From NCBI GenBank assembly GCA_949286815.1, contig CASEEB010000321.1, positions 1-5,636 on the forward strand: a DNA stretch of 5,636 nucleotides, read 5' to 3'. Numbering within the stretch: position 1 is the first letter of the stretch; each line of letters starts with the position of its first letter. The translations under genes were made by a program, and so were the position numbers. The DNA comes from an uncultured Eubacteriales bacterium. Its GTDB lineage: Bacteria > Bacillota > Clostridia > Oscillospirales > CAG-272. Below are positions 1-5,598 of the stretch, piece by piece. Under the pieces are notes generated by a model that was not told where the DNA came from, did no database searches, and saw only the letters and a list, made by a program, of their open reading frames with translations.

Positions 1-123
1 TAAAAATGTCAATAAGATATTGAATTTTTGTGATAAATTTACAACTTATTCCGCTTTTTTAACAAATTTATTACAATTTATTGGAAATAACATCCATAAT
101 TATAAAGCCGTTATACAAAAAAT

Positions 124-154
124 AAATCGGCTTTTTACAAAATAAAGCCGATTT
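124..154 (-). terminator. Intrinsic terminator of the polymerase/DUF4956 operon, possibly bidirectional
   Basis: A perfect 11-bp inverted repeat, AAATCGGCTTT (124-134) and AAAGCCGATTT (144-154), encloses a 9-nt loop. Read on the minus strand the stem ends in a U-rich run (GATTTATTTTTTG), as expected for rho-independent termination about 70 nt after the DUF4956 stop. On the plus strand the stem is followed by five T residues, so it may also stop transcripts entering from the left. A third copy of the arm, AAAGCCG at 104-110, can pair with 128-134 instead. Confidence 0.75.
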
Positions 155-185
155 TTAAAAACCCTGAATATTTTATTATATTATG

Positions 186-207
186 CGGAATTTAGTCGGA
201 ATTTAGT
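186..207. repeat. Tandem 11-bp direct repeat, two copies
   Basis: CGGAATTTAGT occurs twice back to back (186-196 and 197-207), followed by a decayed partial copy (GAATTTTA, 208-215). It lies 15 bp or less past the stop codon of the DUF4956 gene and ahead of its terminator. It is probably a replication-slippage product; no function is evident. Confidence 0.85.
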
Positions 208-222
208 GAATTTTAATCCGTG

Positions 223-906
223 TCAAAAGTCTGTGGCTTTTTGAACAATGGATACGTTCAGATTTCCGTTCATTGTCCGTATGTCGTCAATCAGTTCCTT
301 TTGCTTTGATATGTCTTTCATTTTAATTCGGTAATCAAGCTCCGCAAGCGTTCCGTAATCGGTTGTTCTTACCCTGTCAAGGTGATAAAACCTGCAGTGC
401 TTTTCAAGTACGGAATCAAAGACGCCGTAAAAATCAAGGCTTTCGGGTACGATTACGGTAAGCTTCATTATACGTCCTCCGAAGTTGTCAAATCCTACAA
501 GATTGGCTATGATCAGAACTATAAGCACTATGCCGATACAAACTACGGCCAATCCTATGAATCCGGTTCCGCAGGCCATTCCGGCAGCCAGTGAAAGAAA
601 CAGGTATACAAGCGCTTTGGGGTCTTCAAGCGTGCTTCTGAATCTGATCAACGCGAGTCCCCCGCCTATGGATATTGCGCCGGCGATATTGTTTCCTATG
701 CAAGCCACAATGATAGATACCGCGGGACCTATAAGAAGTATGGTGACTATCAGGGAAGACATGTATCCGTTTTTGCGGTATGTAAATATGTAGACAAAGC
801 AAATCGCAAGCGATATTGCCAAAGCCGCTCCCATAAATATAAGGACATTTTTCAGAGAAGAGTTAGGAGTTATTTGAAAAAGTGTACGGTTAAAAAATTC
901 GTTCAT
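223..906 (-). CDS. DUF4956 domain-containing multi-pass membrane protein
   Basis: This 227-residue protein matches the DUF4956 family, whose biochemical role is not established. Seen in the sequence: a short polar N-terminus; hydrophobic segments at about residues 20-42, 50-72, 98-114 and 115-138; a glycine-rich stretch (79-83) leading into the family's RFR motif (88-90) with Asp95-Pro96 before the third segment; and a soluble C-terminal domain at about 147-227, probably cytoplasmic. The ATG overlaps the stop of the upstream polymerase gene (ATGA at 903-906), and a GGAGG lies 10 nt before it, so translation is likely coupled. VTC-type polyphosphate polymerases and DUF4956 proteins are commonly adjacent in Firmicutes, so I infer a membrane partner, perhaps for moving or anchoring polyphosphate. 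The Gly-rich segment, Arg motif and C-terminal domain recall MgtC-like proteins, but that is only a resemblance. The family call is firm; the function is unknown. Confidence 0.9.
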   Translation of the reverse strand: MNEFFNRTLFQITPNSSLKNVLIFMGAALAISLAICFVYIFTYRKNGYMSSLIVTILLIGPAVSIIVACIGNNIAGAISIGGGLALIRFRSTLEDPKALVYLFLSLAAGMACGTGFIGLAVVCIGIVLIVLIIANLVGFDNFGGRIMKLTVIVPESLDFYGVFDSVLEKHCRFYHLDRVRTTDYGTLAELDYRIKMKDISKQKELIDDIRTMNGNLNVSIVQKATDF

Positions 907-1664
907 TTTGATGACGCCTCCATGCGGGGAATATAATCGGGTCTGTTTTCAATCTGCTTTTTAGTATACTTCTGAAATTCGGAACCGTATTTGGAATATG
1001 TACCGAAAATAATGCCGTATTTGTCCATTATACGTGAAAACCACAAGGGAAGGGCGCCGGCAAATTTTATCTCAAGCAGGGTTTTTCCGTCAGGAAGGAG
1101 AAATTCTCCGTATCTTCCGGATTCGAGTCTCAGGTCATGCCTTCTTGTAACGATATCTTTGTCAACCGTTACGCGGAAACTGCTGTCTTCTTTTCCGTAA
1201 AACGCGTTTCTCAAATAGCTTATGTATACTTTCGGATAGACATGGTTAAGTTCTCTGAAATAGTCGATTTCCTTAAGCACCTGCTCGTCGATGTAACTCA
1301 GACCCTCGGGGTGTATTCCTTCGTTTAAATATCTGTAAGCTTGCGCGAGAGTAATTTTCGTCCGTCTTTTGGTTCCGACACCGTACAGCTTGCGTTTCAA
1401 TTCAATAAAGACGGTTGATGTTTCCTCAGGTACGCCGTAGCTTCTCATTCGGAGTTTTTCTTTATACGGCGGTTTCATTACAGAGTGCCTGATGACATCG
1501 TTGTTGTCATTGTCGAAATATATATTGCACACCATATACGGTTCACCGTCTTTATTGAAAACGTCCGGCTCCATATATTCCGAGATATCACGAATGAAGT
1601 CAGGAACAAGTCCGTTGTTTATAAGAACTTTTTTCTCAAGGCGTTCAAAGGTATTCTGAGCCAT
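903..1664 (-). CDS. VTC-domain polyphosphate polymerase
   Basis: This 253-residue protein consists of little more than the VTC catalytic domain (CYTH/triphosphate tunnel fold). In yeast Vtc4 that domain transfers ATP gamma-phosphates onto a growing polyphosphate chain. Tunnel motifs seen in order: an N-terminal E-K-K strand (FERLEKKVLIN, 6-16); NIYFDN (47-52); KLRMRSYG with R72 and R74; the basic strand IELKRK (87-92) followed by K99, R100 and R101; R152 and R164; LEIKFAG with E198 and K200; and SKYGSEF with K225. These match the basic lining and acidic metal ligands expected of the family. There is no SPX domain, signal peptide or membrane segment, so it should be cytosolic. The start is set by AGGAGGT at 1673-1679, 8 nt before the ATG. 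It is followed by a DUF4956 membrane protein with a 4-nt overlap. A related tripolyphosphatase activity is possible, but the adjacent membrane gene favours polymerase. Confidence 0.9.
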   Translation of the reverse strand: MAQNTFERLEKKVLINNGLVPDFIRDISEYMEPDVFNKDGEPYMVCNIYFDNDNNDVIRHSVMKPPYKEKLRMRSYGVPEETSTVFIELKRKLYGVGTKRRTKITLAQAYRYLNEGIHPEGLSYIDEQVLKEIDYFRELNHVYPKVYISYLRNAFYGKEDSSFRVTVDKDIVTRRHDLRLESGRYGEFLLPDGKTLLEIKFAGALPLWFSRIMDKYGIIFGTYSKYGSEFQKYTKKQIENRPDYIPRMEASSK

Positions 1665-1742
1665 GACACCGGACCTCCTGTGACTTTACATATATTTTTT
1701 TGCTCTGAAGTAAGAGTATTTTGTTCAGATACAATATAATAT

Positions 1743-1765
1743 CACAAAACCGCGTTGGCGTTGTG
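1743..1765. other. Imperfect hairpin between argH and the polymerase gene
   Basis: CACAA (1743-1747) pairs with TTGTG (1761-1765) and CGC (1751-1753) pairs with GCG (1758-1760) around a GTTG loop, leaving a 3-nt bulge at 1748-1750. It is one of the few GC-containing patches in this spacer and overlaps the DnaA box. With no U-tract it is a poor intrinsic terminator in either direction, but it could be an RNA-stabilising or weak pausing structure. Confidence 0.35.
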
Positions 1766-1770
1766 GATAA
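1762..1770 (-). promoter_or_regulatory. Perfect DnaA-box 9-mer
   Basis: The minus strand reads TTATCCACA, the exact consensus DnaA box. It is the only perfect copy I noticed, and it lies between argH and the polymerase gene. A given 9-mer is expected on either strand in about 4 percent of windows this long, so it may be chance. There is no cluster of boxes as at an origin. Confidence 0.35.
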
Positions 1771-1818
1771 TTTGTGAACATATTAACTATTATAGGTTAA
1801 CATTAAAATTTTGTTACA

Positions 1819-3192
1819 TTACAGAGAGAGTTTTTTCTTTAGATTTTGAATTTGCTTTTTTACGGAATCCGGAGATGGTCCGCCGTAACAGTTTCTTCCG
1901 TTTACGCAATTGGTAAGGTCAATTGCAGTATACACGTCAAAGTCAAAAATTTCGGAAAAGTTTTTGTATTCGTCAATGGTCATGGTTTCCAGAGTCTTTT
2001 TATTTGCAATGCAGTACGCTACTATTTGTCCTATGATTTTATATGCGCTTCTGAAAGGCATCCCTTTTTTAACCAGATAATCCGCGCAGTCGGTTGCGTT
2101 AATAAATCCGGCGGACGCAGCCTCTCTCATTTTTTCTTTTCTGAAAGTAAGTGTGTCCAGCATGGAGGTGAAGAGCTCAAGACAGATTTTAGTGTTGTCG
2201 ACAGCGTCGAAAATTGCCTCCTTGTCCTCCTGCATATCCTTATTATATGCAAGGGGCAATCCTTTCATTACTGTGAGCAGTGTAGTCAGATCTCCGTATA
2301 TTCGTCCGGTTTTGCCCCTGACCAATTCCGCGATATCGGGATTTTTTTTCTGAGGCATAATGGAAGAGCCGGTGGAGTAAGCGTCGTCAAGTTCCGCAAA
2401 GGCAAATTCCGACGAGCACCAAAGTATTGTTTCTTCCGAGAATCTCGAAAGATGCATCATAATTATTGATAGGCATCCCGAAAATTCGATTACAAAATCC
2501 CGGTCGGAAACTCCGTCCATACTGTTTTCGGTGACATAGTCGAATCCCAATTGCTCCGCGACATAAAAACGGTCGATCGGATAGGTCGTCGCAGCGAGAG
2601 CGCAAGAGCCGAGCGGCATTACATTCGTGCGCGCATATGTCTCTTCAAGTCTTTGTATGTCCCGTTCAAACATCTGCGCGTAAGCCATCATATAGTGTCC
2701 CAGTGTAACCGGCTGGGCGCGTTGGAGATGCGTATAACCGGGCATGACTGTTTCCGTGTTCTCCCCGGCAATTTTGCACAGGATATTTTCAAGCTTTAAA
2801 ATATACGACTTTATTTCGGATATTTCCTTTTTCAGGTACATTCTGATATCAAGCGCCACCTGGTCGTTTCTTGAACGGGATGTATGCAGTCTTTTGCCGG
2901 TTTCTCCGATTCTCTCGGTAAGCACGCTTTCAACAAACATATGTATGTCTTCGGCTTCCGGGTCAATCTGAAGACTTCCGGATTCAATATCGCGGAGTAT
3001 TTCTTTCAGTGTTTTGCAGATCAGATCCGCCTCATGCTTTTCAATAATGCCGCATTTTCCGAGCATGGCGGCATGAGCGACGGAACCGGTAATATCTTCT
3101 CTGTACATTCTGCAGTCGAAAGAAACAGAGGAATTGAAATCGTTGACTCTGCTGTCAAGCTTTTTTGAAAAACGGCCTTCCCACATTTTCAT
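1819..3192 (-). CDS. argH: Argininosuccinate lyase
   Basis: This enzyme cleaves argininosuccinate to arginine and fumarate, the last step of arginine biosynthesis, in the cytoplasm. It belongs to the fumarase/aspartase superfamily and acts as a homotetramer. At 457 residues it is the usual bacterial length and complete. Seen: the N-terminal MWEGRFSK that opens most ArgH proteins; HTSRSRNDQ (103-111); GYTHLQRAQP (152-161) with the conserved His155; the superfamily signature GSSIMPQKKNPD (275-286) with the mobile-loop serines S276/S277, one of which is the proposed catalytic residue; and AYNKDMQEDKE (315-325). No key residue is missing. The ATG at 3192 has AAGGAG (3203-3208) 10 nt upstream; a second ATG two codons later would be too distant. 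It lies 78 nt downstream of argG on the same strand and is most likely co-transcribed with it. Confidence 0.98.
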   Translation of the reverse strand: MKMWEGRFSKKLDSRVNDFNSSVSFDCRMYREDITGSVAHAAMLGKCGIIEKHEADLICKTLKEILRDIESGSLQIDPEAEDIHMFVESVLTERIGETGKRLHTSRSRNDQVALDIRMYLKKEISEIKSYILKLENILCKIAGENTETVMPGYTHLQRAQPVTLGHYMMAYAQMFERDIQRLEETYARTNVMPLGSCALAATTYPIDRFYVAEQLGFDYVTENSMDGVSDRDFVIEFSGCLSIIMMHLSRFSEETILWCSSEFAFAELDDAYSTGSSIMPQKKNPDIAELVRGKTGRIYGDLTTLLTVMKGLPLAYNKDMQEDKEAIFDAVDNTKICLELFTSMLDTLTFRKEKMREAASAGFINATDCADYLVKKGMPFRSAYKIIGQIVAYCIANKKTLETMTIDEYKNFSEIFDFDVYTAIDLTNCVNGRNCYGGPSPDSVKKQIQNLKKKLSL

Positions 3193-3226
3193 AAAGTATA
3201 AACTCCTTAGAAATAAATAATTTAAA

Positions 3227-3252
3227 GGTATGCGACGTTTTTATCGCATACC
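3227..3252 (-). terminator. Stem-loop between argG and argH (weak terminator or processing hairpin)
   Basis: A perfect 9-bp stem, GGTATGCGA (3227-3235) with TCGCATACC (3244-3252), has an 8-nt loop. In the argG-to-argH direction it is followed by UUUAAAUUAUUUAUUU, which is U-rich but interrupted, so termination would be partial. A third element, GGGTATG (3255-3261), is complementary to one arm and allows a competing hairpin. It could reduce argH expression relative to argG or protect the argG 3' end. It lies in the 78-nt gap, about 20 nt before the argH ribosome binding site. Confidence 0.5.
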
Positions 3253-3270
3253 CTGGGTATGGACATATAT

Positions 3271-4503
3271 TTATTTGTTCTCGCGCCTGGAATCAAGTAT
3301 GGCCTTTACTTTTATAGGCAAACCGAATAGGTTGATAAATCCTTCCGCGTCCTTCTGGTTGTACGCGCCTCCGTCCTCGCCGAACGAAGCGACGTTTTCA
3401 TCGTACAGAGAGTAGGGAGAGGTAAGAGAAGCGAGAATAATATTTCCTTTGTACAGCTTGAGCTTTACATCGCCGGTAACGGTTTCCTGAGTTTTTGAGA
3501 CAAACGCGGAAAGCGCCTCTCTTACCGGCGTGTACCATTTTCCGAAGTAAACAAGGTCTGCAAACTGTCCGGAGAGCATTTGTTTTAAGTGCATGGTATC
3601 TCTGTCGAGAGTGATGGTCTCAAGCGCGTCATGCGCCGCGTAAAGTATAGCTCCTCCGGGAGTTTCGTAAACGCCGCGGCTCTTCATTCCCACAAGCCTG
3701 TTTTCCACCATGTCGACAAGACCTATGCCGTTTTCTCCGCCAAGCTTATTGAGTTTTTCAAGCAAAGATACCGAATCGGTTTTCTCGCCGTCGATCGCGA
3801 CCGGAATACCTTTTTCAAAGCTTACGGTTACATATGAGGGTTTGTCGGGAGCCATTTCGGGAGATACGCCGAGTTCAAGAAATCCGGGTTTGTTATACTG
3901 AGGCTCGTTAGCCGGGTCCTCAAGGTCAAGTCCCTCATGCGAGAGATGCCAGAGATTTTTGTCCTTAGAATAGTTTGTTTCGCGAGTGATCTTCAGCGGA
4001 ATACCTTTCTTTTCGGCATATTCTATTTCTTCCTCACGGGACTTTATATCCCATGTTCTCCAAGGCGCTATAATTTCCATTTCCGGAGCGAAGGCTTTGA
4101 TTGTAAGCTCAAAGCGTACCTGGTCATTGCCCTTTCCGGTGCAGCCGTGTGCAATGGCGTCGGCACCCTCAACCTTTGCTATCTCAACAATTCTTTTCGC
4201 GATTATAGGACGCGCGAAAGAAGTGCCCAAAAGATACTGGTTTTCGTATTTGGCGCCCGCCTGGAGGGTGGGAAATATAAATTCTTCAATAAATTCCTTG
4301 CGAAGGTCTTCTATGTACAGCTTGGACGCTCCGGTTTTTATGGCTTTTTCCTCAAGTCCGTCTGTTTCGGAGCCCTGACCTACATCTCCGCATACCGCTA
4401 TGACTTCACAGCCCGGATAATTGTCTTTGAGCCACGGAATAATGATGGAAGTATCAAGTCCTCCGGAATACGCAAGGACTATTTTTTTGATTTGTTTGGA
4501 CAT
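3271..4503 (-). CDS. argG: Argininosuccinate synthase
   Basis: It condenses citrulline and aspartate, using ATP (released as AMP and pyrophosphate), to form argininosuccinate in the cytoplasm. At 410 residues it is the usual length of the common bacterial form. Seen: the N-type ATP pyrophosphatase P-loop AYSGGLDTS (11-19); YLLGTSFARP (90-99); the signature HGCTGKGNDQVRFE (119-132), which contributes to citrulline and aspartate binding; NLWHLSHEG (183-191); and a C-terminal tetramerisation region running to residue 410. The start is firm: AAAGGAG (4510-4516) sits 6 nt before the ATG. It is the first gene after a sigma-A-like promoter and precedes argH, so the two form the terminal arginine module. 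Citrulline would have to come from argF/OTC encoded elsewhere or from uptake. No frameshift or unusual base composition is seen. Confidence 0.98.
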   Translation of the reverse strand: MSKQIKKIVLAYSGGLDTSIIIPWLKDNYPGCEVIAVCGDVGQGSETDGLEEKAIKTGASKLYIEDLRKEFIEEFIFPTLQAGAKYENQYLLGTSFARPIIAKRIVEIAKVEGADAIAHGCTGKGNDQVRFELTIKAFAPEMEIIAPWRTWDIKSREEEIEYAEKKGIPLKITRETNYSKDKNLWHLSHEGLDLEDPANEPQYNKPGFLELGVSPEMAPDKPSYVTVSFEKGIPVAIDGEKTDSVSLLEKLNKLGGENGIGLVDMVENRLVGMKSRGVYETPGGAILYAAHDALETITLDRDTMHLKQMLSGQFADLVYFGKWYTPVREALSAFVSKTQETVTGDVKLKLYKGNIILASLTSPYSLYDENVASFGEDGGAYNQKDAEGFINLFGLPIKVKAILDSRRENK

Positions 4504-4607
4504 ATGCTTCTCCTTTATATAATCCTAAATGATAAACTGAAAAATTTGGTTTGATTTTCTGTAATTTTGTCTTCCGCTTATACATTATAATGATATACTT
4601 AATCAAT

Positions 4608-4636
4608 ATTATAACGCATAATAATACAAAAATCAA
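4608..4636 (-). promoter_or_regulatory. Sigma-A-type promoter for argG-argH
   Basis: On the minus strand, TTGATT (4631-4636) is separated by exactly 17 bp from a perfect TATAAT (4608-4613). Transcription would start near 4601, giving a leader of about 100 nt before argG. The leader is too short for a T-box and I see no obvious riboswitch. No consensus ARG box (TGAAT-N4-ATTCA type) is found nearby, but a 15-bp imperfect palindrome sits at the presumed start site (4591-4605). Confidence 0.65.
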
Positions 4637-4647
4637 TAGCAATATTT

Positions 4648-4692
4648 AAAATTTTGAAAAAAAAACAGTTATTATTATATTATCAAAATTTT
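4648..4692. repeat. 10-bp inverted repeat in the divergent promoter region
   Basis: AAAATTTTGA (4648-4657) and TCAAAATTTT (4683-4692) are perfect reverse complements separated by 25 bp, and each contains the palindrome AAAATTTT. The arms bracket the candidate deacetylase promoter, so a regulator-binding role is conceivable. Low sequence complexity makes chance a serious alternative. Confidence 0.4.
4654..4683 (+). promoter_or_regulatory. Candidate promoter for the deacetylase gene
   Basis: TTGAAA (4654-4659) is followed after 18 bp by TATTAT (4678-4683), or after 16 bp by TATATT (4676-4681). Either would start a transcript near 4690, with a leader of about 70 nt. The elements resemble a vegetative sigma-A promoter. 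I could not find a clear forespore (sigma-F/G) promoter, although that would be expected of a true pdaA. The region is so AT-rich that chance matches are easy. Confidence 0.35.
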
Positions 4693-4761
4693 GTTTTAAA
4701 TTATATGCGGCAGTGTGTGAAACAATATAAATGAAAATATACGAAAGGGTATTTGAATGAA

Positions 4762-5562
4762 ATGACAAAAAAGAATAAATTTTCAAAAATAAAAGTTTTT
4801 GTCTGTTTGTTATGCGCTCTGTGCATATTCGCGCTTTCCTGTCTGACTGTCTTTGCAGAAGTGGGAGTGTTTAATTGGTATGTAATGAGAAACAAGGAGC
4901 ACAAACAGCCTGTAGCGGAGAAAAACCTTTCCTTTATTTCCGAGTACGGCGGATATTATATAGACACAAACCATGGCGACAGTACGGAAGAAAAGGTCGT
5001 ATATCTTACGTTTGACGCCGGATATGAAAACGGCAATGTCGAAAAAATACTTGACGTGCTGAAAAATCAGAATGTAAAAGGCGCGTTTTTTGTGCTCGGA
5101 AATCTGATTGAACGCAATACCAGTCTGGTATGCAGAATGTTTGACGAGGGGCATCTTGTATGCAATCATACCTATTCTCATAAAAGTATGGTAGGAAAAA
5201 GCAGGGAAGAGGTTCAGTCCGAACTCAGACGTCTTGAACAGACATGTAAGAACCTTACAAACAGAGAGTTGTCAAAATACTATCGTCCTCCGGAAGGGAA
5301 ATTTGACGAAAAATCACTTGAATATGTAAATGATATGGGATACAAAACGGTATTCTGGAGCTTTGCGTATGAAGATTGGGACAACAACAAGCAGATGAGT
5401 CCGGAAAAAGCAAAGGCGAAAATACTTGACAATATTCACAACGGTGAAGTGCTTTTACTTCATCCCACATCGGCTACAAATGCCGCGGTACTTGAAGATG
5501 TGATAGTTGAACTGAAAAATCAGGGATACAGATTCGGAACCTTAGACGAGCTCTGCCGCTGA
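4762..5562 (+). CDS. PdaA-like polysaccharide deacetylase (delta-lactam type), secreted
   Basis: This is a 266-residue NodB-fold de-N-acetylase (carbohydrate esterase family 4). A Sec signal peptide spans residues 1-32: basic MTKKNKFSKIK, a hydrophobic core, and a likely cut after VFA. Motifs: TFDAGYENG (83-91) with catalytic-base Asp85; NHTYSH (135-140) with metal ligands His136 and His140; RPPEGKF (175-181); WSFAYEDW (199-206); and LLLH (231-234) with His234. Motif 1 has Ala86 in place of the second Asp of the classical TFDDG. B. subtilis PdaA, which deacetylates muramic acid for spore-cortex delta-lactam, has Asn there (TFDNGYENG), so this protein groups with PdaA. A spore role is inferred; general peptidoglycan deacetylation is the alternative. 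I chose ATG 4762 over in-frame TTG 4753, because TTG lies only 3 nt after the GAAAGGG ribosome binding site (4743-4749). A further gene begins 36 nt downstream. Confidence 0.9.
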   Translation: MTKKNKFSKIKVFVCLLCALCIFALSCLTVFAEVGVFNWYVMRNKEHKQPVAEKNLSFISEYGGYYIDTNHGDSTEEKVVYLTFDAGYENGNVEKILDVLKNQNVKGAFFVLGNLIERNTSLVCRMFDEGHLVCNHTYSHKSMVGKSREEVQSELRRLEQTCKNLTNRELSKYYRPPEGKFDEKSLEYVNDMGYKTVFWSFAYEDWDNNKQMSPEKAKAKILDNIHNGEVLLLHPTSATNAAVLEDVIVELKNQGYRFGTLDELCR

Positions 5563-5598
5563 AAAATCAAAATATAAGAATCAAGGAAGTTTTGCATA

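Larger units (their letters stand above)
1665..1818. other. Intergenic region between argH and the polymerase gene
   Basis: This 154-bp AT-rich gap contains the polymerase ribosome binding site, a perfect DnaA-box 9-mer and an imperfect hairpin. No convincing intrinsic terminator for argH is present: the only GC-containing hairpin (1743-1765) is not followed by a T-tract in the minus direction. A weak minus-strand promoter candidate has TATAAT at 1789-1794, with GTAACA (1812-1817) 17 bp upstream, matching TTGACA at only 4 of 6 positions. Whether the polymerase operon has its own promoter or is read from argGH cannot be decided here. Confidence 0.5.

Noticed and set aside
1..222. Possible small gene or RNA at the left edge
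   Set aside because: No open frame with a ribosome binding site is visible; beyond the terminator and tandem repeat the stretch is AT-rich with no recognisable structure.
485..793. 102-codon plus-strand frame opposite the DUF4956 gene
   Set aside because: It is a shadow of the hydrophobic coding sequence on the minus strand, without its own start signals.
1783..1800. TTAAC/GTTAA inverted repeat as the argH terminator
   Set aside because: It has only 5 bp, mostly A-T, and no T-tract; it is too weak to act as a terminator.
1805..1813. AAAATTTTG shared by this spacer and the argG-deacetylase spacer (4648-4656, 4685-4693)
   Set aside because: The word is low-complexity and expected by chance in such AT-rich intergenic DNA.
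1846..2469. 207-codon open frame on the plus strand opposite argH
   Set aside because: It lies wholly inside argH, has no ribosome binding site and its product is low-complexity with no recognisable domain; it is an antisense shadow.
3937..4554. 205-codon open frame on the plus strand opposite argG
   Set aside because: It is antisense to the strongly conserved argG and runs through its promoter-proximal region; the translation has no family resemblance.
4753..4764. TTG at 4753 as the deacetylase start
   Set aside because: It is only 3 nt from the ribosome binding site and adds just three residues; ATG 4762 gives a better-spaced start and a normal signal peptide.
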